Counted from the stretch's first letter, positions 28,066-35,670 are shown. The stretch is DNA of 64,000 nucleotides from Ferroplasma acidiphilum (GCF_002078355.1 NZ_CP015363.1:1762944-1826943), one strand, 5' to 3'. Notes: a model not told the origin generated them from the letters alone. Program-made: numbers and translations.

Positions 28066-28293
28066 TTATATTACGTGCAACAGTAATATAATTCCCAGAA
28101 CAAAACCAATAATCCACAGGGTTTCCGGTATTACAAAGAAAAACAATACCTGACCAAATTTTTCTGGTTTTTCTGCAATTATACCCATTCCAGCAGCTCC
28201 GATACCCTGTTGAGCCATCCCAGTTCCAATCAATCCGCCGGCAATGGCAATTGAAGCTGCCAAAGCCAATATAGCATCCGGTGTAGTAATCAT
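28066..28293 (-). CDS. atpK: A-type ATP synthase rotor-ring subunit K (c)
   Basis: A 75-residue proteolipid with two membrane helices, the single-hairpin form. Helix 1 is Ala/Gly-rich (LALAASIAIAGGLIGTGMA). The loop AEKPEKFG is followed by helix 2 with the ion-binding glutamate at E57 in VIPETLWIIGFV. First gene of the operon. The TATA-like ACTTATATAA on the minus strand (28321-28330) places transcription start about 10 nt before the ATG. Proton specificity would be expected in an acidophile, but residues do not settle H+ versus Na+. Confidence 0.95.
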   Translation of the reverse strand: MITTPDAILALAASIAIAGGLIGTGMAQQGIGAAGMGIIAEKPEKFGQVLFFFVIPETLWIIGFVLGIILLLHVI

Positions 28294-28335
28294 AAATATC
28301 CTTAATTCCCCATTGAAATAACTTATATAAAATTA
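28294..28335 (-). promoter_or_regulatory. Promoter of the ATP synthase operon
   Basis: Reading leftward, TTTTATATAAGT (about 28321-28332) is a good archaeal TATA box. It predicts a transcript start near 28300-28304 and a short leader containing AAGGAT before the atpK ATG. The remaining approximately 60 bp up to the ABC permease stop at 28393 are AT-rich with no other signal that I can see. Confidence 0.5.
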
Positions 28336-28392
28336 TTTATTGCGAAGTGTTATATTTAAACTATATGTATTTTACAATAATAAAAATAAGTC

Positions 28393-29877
28393 CTAGTCCT
28401 TCTTCCTGGCAAAATATAAAGCCAGTAAAGACGGAACCAGTATCCAGATAAGTCCGACTGCGATTATAGAATATATGTTAATGCCAACTGCCGACGCCTT
28501 ATATGTACTGTATGAACCGAGATGGTAATCCGATATTAAATCAGGGAAATATGATGGAGAAAAAGAATTGACTATAAGGAGGTCCTTGAAATATGCAATT
28601 CCCGTAGATTTAACACGCAGTAAATACAGGATAGCTGGTGAAACTATAGTTGACCACATGAATCCCATAATAAATAACATTCCAAGCCCTGTTCCTAATA
28701 CCTGCCCCTGGGTCTTTTCAAACTGGGAAACCAGGTAAATAATTCCTGCAAATCCTATTATTTCTACAAGGTATCCTAAAAGTATTGTAAGGAACGTTCC
28801 TGATGATATAAAAACACCTGTATAATGATACAGGATAAAATCAGCAAGACCAAGAGCTATCAATAATCCTGCAAGGAAGCTAACGGAATTTCCAGCAAAT
28901 CTGGACATCATAAGTTTGCCTTTTGTTATGGGCCTGACTATTATTGATTCCAGGACTCCTGAAGTCTTATCCTTGCTGTAATAGAAATATGCTGAGAATA
29001 TCCCCATTATTGGTATCAGCAATACACCGAAAAATATGGCAAGCTCATCCTGTAATATTGAACCGGGCTTTATGTAAGTGTACTCGTAATTTAGAAATGG
29101 TACTATCACTGCACCTGTGCTGTTAACAATATAAATATTCACAGATTTGCCGGCATCTGCGGTCTTCAGGGGTGGTGTGACAATAAACCTGTTCGAGTTT
29201 ACTTTTCCTATATATACTGTATTCGTTTTGTTAAAGTGATTGGTGTTTAAAAGCGTAGAAGATGTATTATAATAGACATCAGGGCTATCTGTGAATTTAT
29301 AGTCCGGGTTATATATCATTGTGCTTACCAGTGCAGGGTCAGATTTATCCTTCAAATTTACTGCATATAATGGATATTTAGAATCGTTAAAATTGATTGA
29401 ATAATATGGTGCTGCAAAAGTGGATGCGTCATTTATTAAAATATTCTGCCCATTATAATAATTCATGGTATTATTGGATCCAACCAGTGCGATTCCATCC
29501 AGGTAATATTCGTTATAGCGGTATGTTAAATTTGTAGATAAATTCTTAATGATAAAATGAACATAGCCTGTACTATTGGTTGTTCCACTGAAGTATTTTA
29601 TTAAACTATTATTCGAATTGTAATATAAAGATGAAGTTATATGCAACCCTGAAACCGGGTCTCCATAGCCATTTATTACATAATCAGTTATATTTACTGA
29701 ATTGCCAGTTTGGTTAATATATGGCATTACTATAGCTGTATTGCCTGGATGTGCATAGTCAGAACTGACTCCGGCTCCATAAGCAGATGCTGCGGTTACC
29801 AGTACAAGCAGAACTATGAGTATAATGGTAAATTTTCCTGTAATAGTACGTTTTATATCATATAAAAATCCATTCAT
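28393..29877 (-). CDS. ABC-2 permease with large extracytoplasmic domain
   Basis: A 494-residue membrane protein. One N-terminal membrane helix (about 14-33) is followed by a loop of about 245 residues, rich in Asn, Ser, Thr and Tyr, that should lie outside the cell. Five or six further helices follow from about 280 (LAIFFGVLLIPIMGIFSAYFYYSKDKTSGVLE), the last ending LALYFARKKD. The ABC-2 motif DKTSGVLESIIVRPITKGKLMMSR is the coupling segment. Paired with the ATPase gene one base upstream, it should form an exporter. The substrate is unknown; the extracytoplasmic domain may bind a ligand or a surface component. Confidence 0.82.
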   Translation of the reverse strand: MNGFLYDIKRTITGKFTIILIVLLVLVTAASAYGAGVSSDYAHPGNTAIVMPYINQTGNSVNITDYVINGYGDPVSGLHITSSLYYNSNNSLIKYFSGTTNSTGYVHFIIKNLSTNLTYRYNEYYLDGIALVGSNNTMNYYNGQNILINDASTFAAPYYSINFNDSKYPLYAVNLKDKSDPALVSTMIYNPDYKFTDSPDVYYNTSSTLLNTNHFNKTNTVYIGKVNSNRFIVTPPLKTADAGKSVNIYIVNSTGAVIVPFLNYEYTYIKPGSILQDELAIFFGVLLIPIMGIFSAYFYYSKDKTSGVLESIIVRPITKGKLMMSRFAGNSVSFLAGLLIALGLADFILYHYTGVFISSGTFLTILLGYLVEIIGFAGIIYLVSQFEKTQGQVLGTGLGMLFIMGFMWSTIVSPAILYLLRVKSTGIAYFKDLLIVNSFSPSYFPDLISDYHLGSYSTYKASAVGINIYSIIAVGLIWILVPSLLALYFARKKD

Positions 29878-29878
29878 C

Positions 29879-30775
29879 TTATTTCACCATATTCAAAAAG
29901 TAATCTTCCAGTGTTTCATTCTCCATGCTGATATAATCCACCCTGTAATTTTTAATTACAAGTTGCCTGTTAAGTTCAGAAACATCAACTTCACCATTAT
30001 TTTTGATGTAATAATAGGTGCCATCTGATGTAAATTCCCCGAATTCCGATAATATTTTTTCCATACCGGCATCGGGGTTTTTTATGTGTATTTTTGTTCC
30101 TGTTGTCCCCAAATGCATCAGATCATCCCTTGAAAGCGTTTTGACTACAGAACCATTCTTTACTATTGCAATTTTGTCTGCAACGTTCTGCAGTTCAGAT
30201 AATATGTGGGATGAAAGGAGTATAGATTTTCCCTGCTTTTTTAGATTAATAATTAAATCCCTTACCTCTTTAACACCGTTTGGATCAAGCCCATTCAATG
30301 TTTCATCGAAAAGATAATTGTCAGGATTTCCTATCATTGCAGCTATGAGTGCAAATCTCTTTTTCATTCCCTGGGAGTAATACTTTAATTTTCTATTCCT
30401 GTAATTGTAAATATCAAACTGTTTCATCATTTCAATAGCATTTTTCTCCGCTTCGTCCGGTTTTATACCGTAAAATCCTGCATAATATTTCAGAAGGGGT
30501 ACTGGCCTGGCATCTGGTTCAAAATTTGGCAGTTCCGGAACCCAGCCAATGTTTCTGGATGCTTTTATTTTTTCTTTAACTATATCAAAATTATTAACGG
30601 TGATCGTTCCTGAAGTTGGAAATATTATACCGCATGCAGCCCTTATTGTTGTTGTTTTTCCGGCACCATTCAGGCCTGCAAGCCCCATTATTTGCCCGTT
30701 GTTTATTTCAAGGTTTAAATCTGATACTGCTTTAAAATTTTTAAATGATTTTGAAAGGTGTAAAATTTCTATCAT
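29879..30775 (-). CDS. ABC transporter ATP-binding protein
   Basis: A 298-residue ATPase with Walker A GLNGAGKTTTIR, Q-loop WVPELP (lacking the usual Gln), signature YYSQGMKKRFALIA, Walker B NYLFDETLNGLDPNG and switch His in LSSHILSEL. The Walker B has DE preceded by YLF and lacks the typical DEP proline (DETL). A C-terminal extension of 80 residues follows. A TATA-like TTTAATATATATCC lies about 26 nt before the ATG, so it heads a two-gene operon with the permease downstream. Confidence 0.9.
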   Translation of the reverse strand: MIEILHLSKSFKNFKAVSDLNLEINNGQIMGLAGLNGAGKTTTIRAACGIIFPTSGTITVNNFDIVKEKIKASRNIGWVPELPNFEPDARPVPLLKYYAGFYGIKPDEAEKNAIEMMKQFDIYNYRNRKLKYYSQGMKKRFALIAAMIGNPDNYLFDETLNGLDPNGVKEVRDLIINLKKQGKSILLSSHILSELQNVADKIAIVKNGSVVKTLSRDDLMHLGTTGTKIHIKNPDAGMEKILSEFGEFTSDGTYYYIKNNGEVDVSELNRQLVIKNYRVDYISMENETLEDYFLNMVK

Positions 30776-30822
30776 TGATATGGAATAAGATTGGATATAT
30801 ATTAAATTTCTTATAAATAATG

Positions 30823-31323
30823 CTATTTCTTTTTAATTATTTCAACCCTGCTGCTATTAATCCTGCTCTGCCCTGAATCATCGTCCAGTATTATGGTTAC
30901 GCTCTCCTCTGCGCCGCTTATTATACCTTCTATTCTTTGCCTCAGTACATTTATATTTTCATCGTCGCCCATGATAGAAAGTTTCTCTTTTATGCTTGTT
31001 AATATGCCTTCTATAGTTGTGATATAGCCCTTAGATGCTATTCCAGGGGATATTTCAGCCTCCAGTTCTGGAATATGGACACTTGCGTCTGGAGACCGGT
31101 AAACTATTGTTTTTAAATCGTTCTTATTCTTTATCTTAAACTTTATAATTTTTGGCTCTCCCTTTTCATGCCTGTCTATAGTGATATTTTTATAGTTGCA
31201 ATTTTTGCATACGTATGTATGTATGGTAATTTTGCCTTCGTATGGTATTTCATTGTCTGCTTCAATATAATATAAAAAACTATTGCAATTCGGGCATCTT
31301 GATTCTGTTTTCTTTTCATCCAT
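30823..31323 (-). CDS. ZPR1-related zinc-finger protein
   Basis: A 166-residue protein with a C4 zinc finger (CPNCNSFLYYIEADNEIPYEG...CKNCNY, residues 10-43) followed by the ZPR1 beta-sandwich features VYRSPDASVHIPELEAEISPG and TTIEGILTSIKEKL. It is the single-domain archaeal version of eukaryotic ZPR1, which binds elongation factor eEF1A and has been proposed to help fold it. It is translated from GGTGAT immediately after the IPP isomerase gene in the IPK-IDI2-ZPR1 operon; there is no obvious functional link to isoprenoids. Confidence 0.85.
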   Translation of the reverse strand: MDEKKTESRCPNCNSFLYYIEADNEIPYEGKITIHTYVCKNCNYKNITIDRHEKGEPKIIKFKIKNKNDLKTIVYRSPDASVHIPELEAEISPGIASKGYITTIEGILTSIKEKLSIMGDDENINVLRQRIEGIISGAEESVTIILDDDSGQSRINSSRVEIIKKK

Positions 31324-32373
31324 TTAATCACCCTGGTTTAGCCATGAATATAATGGATCTAAAACTATATATCTTTTGTTTTTAAGTTCTGATACATCCT
31401 TCGAAGCTGTTAAAAACATAGAAATTTTAATATCTTTTATTATATTTTTTATATGGAATACCAGATCTTCGTATGATGTGTCTGCGTCCTTTAGGAAATT
31501 CCTCGCCATAGCACCCATGTCTGCCCCCATAATTATAGATTTTACTACGTCCTGGCCATTTCTTATTCCGCCACTCCCTATAATTGGCAAACCAACGGAA
31601 CAGAATTTAATAGATGCTGGTGAAGGTACTCCCCAGTTCCAGAATGTCTGGCCGGTGTGCATTTTTTCTTTATTCTGAATTTTTTCAGCCCTGTAATATT
31701 CTATTGCAGCAAATGAAGTGCCACCAAGACCCCCAACATCTATTGCTTTGACACCTGCATCTTTTAGTTCCAGAGCATCATCCCTTGAGAATCCGCTGCC
31801 GGTTTCTTTAGCTATGACAGGATAAGATTTTGCTATTTCCTTTAGCCTTGACATCACTCCTCTAGCATTTTTGTCCCCTTCCGGCTGTACCATTTCCTGT
31901 AAAAAATTAAAATGGACAATCAGGTATTTAGCACCTATAAGATTGAATATGTATTCAATGTCTTTATCAGAAATAGGAGGCTTTTCCTGCCCGATTAGCT
32001 GTGGTGCCCCGATGTTTGCAAATCTTGCCGGTATCTTATAATTATTTATAACTGAAAATGTATCTGCTATATTTTTATTTTCTATAGCAGCCCTCATGCT
32101 CCCAACACCCATGCCTATCTTGAATTCTTCAGCTGCCCTGGCAAGGTTTTCGTTTATTTTTCTTGCTTTTTCAGTACCGCCTGTCATGGAAGATATAAGG
32201 AATGGCAAACCGAATTCAGTTCCTAGAAAATTAATTTTTGTATTTATAGAATCATAATCAACTTCAGGTATAGCCCTGTGTATTAATCTAATATCATCCC
32301 AGAAATTGTGCTCTGAAGTAACATTCATATTCTCAGCAATATTAATATGCTCTTCCTTTCTGTTTTCTATCAT
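31324..32373 (-). CDS. fni: Isopentenyl-diphosphate delta-isomerase, type II (FMN)
   Basis: A 349-residue TIM-barrel flavoenzyme that interconverts IPP and DMAPP for archaeal lipid synthesis. Signatures include FLISSMTGGTEKA, MGVGSMRAAIE, VIAKETGSGFSRDDA, DVGGLGGTSFAAIE and IIGSGGIRNGQDVVKSI for FMN and Mg-pyrophosphate binding. It overlaps the upstream isopentenyl phosphate kinase by one base and has GGTGG as ribosome-binding site. The direct linkage to IPK supports the modified archaeal mevalonate pathway. Confidence 0.96.
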   Translation of the reverse strand: MIENRKEEHINIAENMNVTSEHNFWDDIRLIHRAIPEVDYDSINTKINFLGTEFGLPFLISSMTGGTEKARKINENLARAAEEFKIGMGVGSMRAAIENKNIADTFSVINNYKIPARFANIGAPQLIGQEKPPISDKDIEYIFNLIGAKYLIVHFNFLQEMVQPEGDKNARGVMSRLKEIAKSYPVIAKETGSGFSRDDALELKDAGVKAIDVGGLGGTSFAAIEYYRAEKIQNKEKMHTGQTFWNWGVPSPASIKFCSVGLPIIGSGGIRNGQDVVKSIIMGADMGAMARNFLKDADTSYEDLVFHIKNIIKDIKISMFLTASKDVSELKNKRYIVLDPLYSWLNQGD

Positions 32374-33101
32374 TAAACCACCGTTCCTGTAAAATTATCC
32401 TTTCCTATATTATATATTCGTTCCGGATAAAGTCCATTAATGAGGTATACAGGTATTCCTATATCAGAAATTAGTTTCATTTTATTATATTTATTCATTA
32501 TTCCTCCTGTGACATCTGGATTAATAGTATCATATTGAAAATCTGTTGAAATTGTTTTTAAGAGCTTTGCATCAGGGTTATTTTTCGGATTTTTATCGAA
32601 TATGCCATCAACGTCTGAAAAGAATATTACAAATTCGGGATGCAATATTTTTGAAATATCATATGCAATATTATCGCCAGAGTATATACCTATTTCATTG
32701 CCATGTATGTATGTATCTCCATATGAAATGGGGGTTATGCCCAGTTCCAGATATTTTGAAAAAATATTATAATTTTTTTTATTATTATAAACAAGTGATG
32801 AAACAGGAAGTGAAATATTATAGATTTTATTTTCCTGAAAAATTTTTGAAATTTTAAGATCCAATTCTGCCATATCATTATGTACGATATTCATGCCCTC
32901 CATTGTTCTTTCAGAAACCTGGCCTGGCAAACCATATTCTTTAGATTTTATATGGCCAAAAGAACCACCCCCATGAATTATTACCATTTGTTTATCTATA
33001 CGTTTTAGAGTTTTAACAATGTTTTCTACTATTTGCCCATTGAATTTTTTATACATTGATTTATCTGTTATAATGCTCCCGCCGATCTTAATTACAATCA
33101 T
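32373..33101 (-). CDS. ipk: Isopentenyl phosphate kinase
   Basis: A 242-residue amino-acid-kinase-fold enzyme phosphorylating isopentenyl phosphate to IPP. Start at 33101 gives MIVIKIGGSIIT. The frame extends 41 codons upstream but without family similarity, and TATA-like TTTTTATATTA lies 20-25 nt before 33101. HGGGSFGH occupies residues 43-50; His50 corresponds to the catalytic His of the Thermoplasma enzyme as I recall it. SDVDGIFDKNPKNNPDA is the nucleotide-site loop. This enzyme marks the alternative mevalonate route in which decarboxylation precedes the last phosphorylation. Confidence 0.93.
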   Translation of the reverse strand: MIVIKIGGSIITDKSMYKKFNGQIVENIVKTLKRIDKQMVIIHGGGSFGHIKSKEYGLPGQVSERTMEGMNIVHNDMAELDLKISKIFQENKIYNISLPVSSLVYNNKKNYNIFSKYLELGITPISYGDTYIHGNEIGIYSGDNIAYDISKILHPEFVIFFSDVDGIFDKNPKNNPDAKLLKTISTDFQYDTINPDVTGGIMNKYNKMKLISDIGIPVYLINGLYPERIYNIGKDNFTGTVV

Positions 33102-33227
33102 TGTATAAATAATATAAAAAGTGTTATTAAATTTGACTATTGCATCGGTAGTAAGAATCTGGTTAAATAGCAAATCTAGGTTTAATAATACAGATAACAT
33201 ATTTTTAAAAAGCATTGTATCCAAATA

Positions 33228-33299
33228 TGGACCGATCGGGATTTGGACCCGAGCCCTCTTGCTTGCAAAGCAAGCGATCTACCGCTGATCTATCGGCCC
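33228..33299 (-). tRNA. tRNA-Ala (UGC)
   Basis: Cloverleaf of 72 nt with acceptor GGGCCGA/TCGGTCC, D-arm, anticodon stem CTTGC/GCAAG around loop TTTGCAA (anticodon TGC), T-loop TCCAAAT and discriminator A. The third acceptor pair is G3-U70, the universal alanine identity element. The CCA end is not encoded, in keeping with the CCA-adding enzyme at 42069. TATA-like TTTAGTATAATTT lies about 25 nt upstream on the minus strand. Confidence 0.97.
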
Positions 33300-33604
33300 A
33301 TCATAATTCAATGGAAATTATACTAAAATTATTAAATGTTTCTAAACTGGATTTAATTTATTGACATAGAAAATTAGTTCGGATAGCCGGGAGGGGGGGA
33401 GAGGTGCATTTCCAGTGGAACGTAAAAAAGGGTATGTGGGTATAATGATATTATATTATTATAAATAATAAATATATAATTAATAGGATATGATATATAA
33501 TATAATATAAAAGTTTAAATTATATTATTATAAAGTGACACACTTTTTTTATTATTAATAATAAAAAAATATATTATTATATTAATTAAAAAGTAAAAAA
33601 ATTA
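33300..33604. other. Gene-free spacer: G-rich dyad element and extremely AT-rich block
   Basis: No gene is visible in this 305-bp spacer between tRNA-Ala and gcvT. It holds the tRNA-Ala promoter (about 33320-33335) and a G-run followed by a dyad (33391-33420). The stretch of about 165 bp (33437-33604) is made almost only of A and T, with many short palindromes such as TTATTATT-AATAATAA, and has a TTTTTTT run at 33543-33549. The block may act as transcription terminator for convergent or neighbouring units. I see no origin-recognition-box pattern or cdc6 gene to support a replication origin. Confidence 0.6.
33403..33420 (+). repeat. gcvT-flanking dyad repeat, copy A
   Basis: GGTGCATTTCCAGTGGAA, containing the near-palindrome TTTCCA-G-TGGAA, preceded by GAGGGGGGGAGA. 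It matches copy C at 17 of 18 positions and is inverted relative to copies B and C, so copies A and B bracket gcvT. Confidence 0.6.
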
Positions 33605-34711
33605 TTATTTCAAAATTTTTGGCTTTACAATTTCAGCTTTTACCATATTATCTCTTATCTTGATAAAAGCTTCAGTTCCACTTTTGCTGTATTTTCTATT
33701 AATATATCCCAATCCAATCCCCGTATTTAGAATAGGAGATACAGTTCCACTTGTTATTGTTCCTTCTATATTTCCATTTATATATATATTAAACCCATTT
33801 CTCGGTATATTCCGGTTTTCCAGTTTAAATCCCCTAAAAATATCCGTATACTCATTTTTCTGTTTCATCAAAGCTTCTTTTCCAATAAATTCATGGTCGA
33901 TATTGACAATAAAAGATATAGACGCTTCATATGGGTTCTTATTTTCATTAAAATCCTGTCCGGATAATAGCATTCCTTTTTCCATTCTTAAGGTATCCCT
34001 GGCGCCCAGTCCGCATGGAAGCCCGTTCAACTTTTTAACTTCATTTAATACACTATTCCACATATCTGCTGCAAGTTCATTTGGAACTATAAGTTCTACA
34101 CCTTTTTCACCTGTATAACCTGTTCCTGATATTATTATTTCATTTTTTCCAGTTATTGCATTATACTTTTTTGCATCTGAATATAAAAATTTAAACTGTT
34201 CAGGGAATTCCATTCCTAAATTTTTCAAAACATCTACAGATTTAGGGCCCTGTACTGCAATATGGCTGATTATATTTGAATAATTTTCTATTGTTACATC
34301 GTAATCTTTTTTATTATCTATCATCCACTTATAAATTTTATCGATATTGGACGCATTTGGTATTAAAAAGAATTTTTCACCGGATAATCTATAAATTATT
34401 GTATCGTCAATCATATTCCCAGATGGGTTAAGAAATGCAGTGTACATACATTCATTGTTCTTTAATAATGAAATCCTGGATGGGAAAATATAATCAACAT
34501 AATTGTCTGATCCCGGACCGGATATTACAATATCGCCCATATGTGAAATATCAAACATTCCAACATCGTTTCTTACAGACATATGCTCTTTTATAATGGA
34601 TGTATATTGAAGCGGCATATCCCATCCATGGAAATCTATCATTGTAGCATTCAATTTTTTATGTTCATCATAAAGAGCAGTTCTCAGGGGGGTACTATTT
34701 TTCACTTCCAT
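33605..34711 (-). CDS. gcvT: Glycine cleavage system T protein (aminomethyltransferase)
   Basis: A 368-residue folate-dependent aminomethyltransferase. The N-terminal LRTALYDEHKKLNATMIDFHGWDMPLQY, then VGMFDISHMGDI, HIAVQGPKSVDVL, GTGYTGEKGVELIV and LPCGLGARDTLRMEKGMLLSGQD are all diagnostic of GcvT. It takes the aminomethyl group from lipoyl-GcvH and makes methylene-THF (or an archaeal pterin analogue) plus ammonia. No gcvH or gcvP genes are nearby. The transcript is probably leaderless, with TATA-like ACTTATATA (about 34735-34743) about 25-30 nt before the ATG. A dyad repeat overlaps the start codon. Confidence 0.93.
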   Translation of the reverse strand: MEVKNSTPLRTALYDEHKKLNATMIDFHGWDMPLQYTSIIKEHMSVRNDVGMFDISHMGDIVISGPGSDNYVDYIFPSRISLLKNNECMYTAFLNPSGNMIDDTIIYRLSGEKFFLIPNASNIDKIYKWMIDNKKDYDVTIENYSNIISHIAVQGPKSVDVLKNLGMEFPEQFKFLYSDAKKYNAITGKNEIIISGTGYTGEKGVELIVPNELAADMWNSVLNEVKKLNGLPCGLGARDTLRMEKGMLLSGQDFNENKNPYEASISFIVNIDHEFIGKEALMKQKNEYTDIFRGFKLENRNIPRNGFNIYINGNIEGTITSGTVSPILNTGIGLGYINRKYSKSGTEAFIKIRDNMVKAEIVKPKILK

Positions 34712-34723
34712 AGGAAATACACC
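34706..34723 (-). repeat. gcvT-flanking dyad repeat, copy B (over the gcvT start)
   Basis: Minus-strand GGTGTATTTCCTATGGAA, preceded by GGGGGGAGAGG as in copy A. It spans the predicted transcription start and the ATG of gcvT, the position expected for a repressor site or a 5' RNA element. The G-run directly follows the TATA box. Confidence 0.6.
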
Positions 34724-34807
34724 CCTCTCCCCCCTATATAAGTGCGGGTATTATTTTTCATTTCAATTAATAATTTTTTACTTTCATAACACTTATAAAT
34801 AAACAGT

Positions 34808-34825
34808 TTCCACTGGAAATACACC
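34808..34825 (-). repeat. gcvT-flanking dyad repeat, copy C
   Basis: Minus-strand GGTGTATTTCCAGTGGAA, about 100 bp upstream of gcvT, continuing to AAC. The core TTTCCA-G-TGGAAA is a perfect 6-bp dyad around one base. It lacks the preceding G-run of copies A and B. Confidence 0.6.
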
Positions 34826-34945
34826 AGTGCCTTATAATTTATCGCCTTTGCAACACCAAACCCTCTTTTAAGCATACCATTACAATAAAAACCAATATAT
34901 TTATTTATCCACAATCCTGAAAAATTAATAAACAATTTTTTAAAT

Positions 34946-35173
34946 TTATTTTTTAACCAGCTTTCTATTCTCTTTTTCTTTTTCATTTCCTAGCCATATT
35001 GTTAAAAGGCCTAAAAGTATCAATGGAACAACAAAGGATATAAGGCCAGAATCTTTCCATCCAGAATATTCTATTCCCCAGAATAAGTAAAAAACAAATC
35101 CACTAAGGAATAGAATAATACCTGTTAAACGGTAGAAGAAGAATACGGTGAAATATTCTGAAAATTTTCTCAT
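34946..35173 (-). CDS. Small membrane protein, two TM segments
   Basis: A 75-residue protein with two membrane helices (about 8-30 and 42-62) joined by a short loop IEYSGWKDSG, and a highly charged C-terminal tail (NEKEKENRKLVKK) that should lie in the cytoplasm. I recognise no family. It is likely a real gene because TATA-like AGTATATATAGTT lies about 27 nt before the ATG, the leaderless pattern typical of this genome. Monocistronic, upstream of gcvT on the same strand but separated by over 230 bp. Confidence 0.6.
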   Translation of the reverse strand: MRKFSEYFTVFFFYRLTGIILFLSGFVFYLFWGIEYSGWKDSGLISFVVPLILLGLLTIWLGNEKEKENRKLVKK

Positions 35174-35250
35174 CGAGATAATGAATAAACTTAACTATAT
35201 ATACTTTAGCCCTATTTTTATTGATATATATTGATTTTAATTATATGTCT

Positions 35251-35459
35251 TATAGCCAGTATGCATCGAAAGGGTTGTTGTACACATTCCATGGGATTCA
35301 TGTTCTGTAACCCATAGATAAAAATGAGCGAAAAGTTTATCATTATCCGAACAATAAACGCAGGATAGTTTAAGGCTATAATGTGTACAGCGTTGAAATT
35401 GCTGGTACAGTGTTATATTGAACACTATCAAATGTAAATTGAGACTATTCTGAATTTAC
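35251..35459 (+). ncRNA. Candidate structured RNA (pseudoknot plus hairpins) upstream of tRNA-Phe
   Basis: Consecutive complementary segments: TATAGCC (35251-57) with GGCTATA (35374-80); TGTACACATT (35279-88) with AATGTGTACA (35380-89). Nested inside are hairpins ATGGG/CCCAT (35291/35311), GATAAA/TTTATC (35317/35336) and ATTATCC/GGATAGT (35342/35363, one G-U). Two more hairpins follow: AGTGTT/AACACT (35409/35421) and GTAAATT/AATTTAC (35434/35453). The first two pairings cross, a pseudoknot topology. GATATATA at 35223-35230 would place a transcript start near 35251. Codons are absent or poor and the segment is less AT-rich than its flanks. It might be co-transcribed with tRNA-Phe. No match to RNase P, SRP or C/D box RNA was seen. 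Confidence 0.4.
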
Positions 35460-35474
35460 CAGTGTAACTATGTA

Positions 35475-35547
35475 GCCGTGATAGCTCAGTTGGGAGAGCG
35501 CCAGACTGAAGATCTGGAGGTCGCTGGTTCAATCCCGGCTCACGGCA
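35475..35547 (+). tRNA. tRNA-Phe (GAA)
   Basis: A 73-nt cloverleaf: acceptor GCCGTGA paired with TCACGGC, D-loop AGTTGGGA, anticodon stem CCAGA/TCTGG around CTGAAGA (anticodon GAA), T-loop TTCAATC, discriminator A. CCA is not encoded. No convincing TATA box lies 25-40 nt upstream; the nearest is before the candidate structured RNA, so the two may share a transcript. Confidence 0.97.
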
Positions 35548-35588
35548 TTTTTAATTTTGTATTTGATTCAAGAGCAGTTATAGATATA

Positions 35589-35600
35589 TTTATATAACAT
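35589..35600 (+). promoter_or_regulatory. TATA box of the leu operon
   Basis: TTTATATAAC centred near 35593 lies about 27 nt before ATG 35620. In this genome such spacing predicts a transcript that begins at the ATG of the first ORF, which here is the 16-codon leader rather than leuA. Confidence 0.6.
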
Positions 35601-35619
35601 TATGTTAATTCACCTGTAG

Positions 35620-35670
35620 ATGAATTCGATAATGTTTATTGAGCAATTGTTCTTTTTGTTGCTTGAGTAA
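35620..35670 (+). CDS. Leucine-rich leader peptide of the leu operon (16 codons)
   Basis: ATG at 35620 to TAA at 35668-35670 encodes MNSIMFIEQLFFLLLE. Four of 16 codons are Leu (TTG, TTG, TTG, CTT), three consecutive, as in bacterial leu attenuator peptides. The ATG is about 27 nt downstream of the TATA box and would be leaderless. The Leu codons lie in the apical part of a hairpin whose 3' arm contains the stop codon. leuA, the next ORF, instead has a strong Shine-Dalgarno, as internal cistrons here do. I infer a ribosome-sensing leader for leucine supply; expression is not shown by sequence alone. Confidence 0.6.
   Translation: MNSIMFIEQLFFLLLE

Noticed and set aside
32373..33224. 41-codon N-terminal extension of isopentenyl phosphate kinase
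   Set aside because: No family similarity, and the TATA-like box lies between the extension and the normal start MIVIKIGGS.
33389..34740. gcvT as cargo of an insertion element because of inverted repeats
   Set aside because: No transposase, no target duplication seen, and gcvT is a housekeeping gene with normal composition; kept only as a minor alternative in the repeat finding.
33605..34870. Glycine riboswitch upstream of gcvT
   Set aside because: The predicted transcript is leaderless and the repeated motifs do not match the known glycine aptamer core; operator or other element preferred.
34702..34986. 94-codon minus-strand ORF overlapping the gcvT start
   Set aside because: It overlaps the end of the small membrane-protein gene by about 40 bp and the gcvT ATG by 10 bp, is low-complexity Lys/Tyr/Phe-rich, lacks a promoter in the right place, and contains the gcvT dyad repeats, which explain its repeated VYFxWK peptide.
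35237..35431. 64-codon minus-strand ORF in the spacer before tRNA-Phe
   Set aside because: Odd composition (many His, Cys, Thr), no promoter or ribosome-binding site, and it coincides with the paired segments of the candidate structured RNA.
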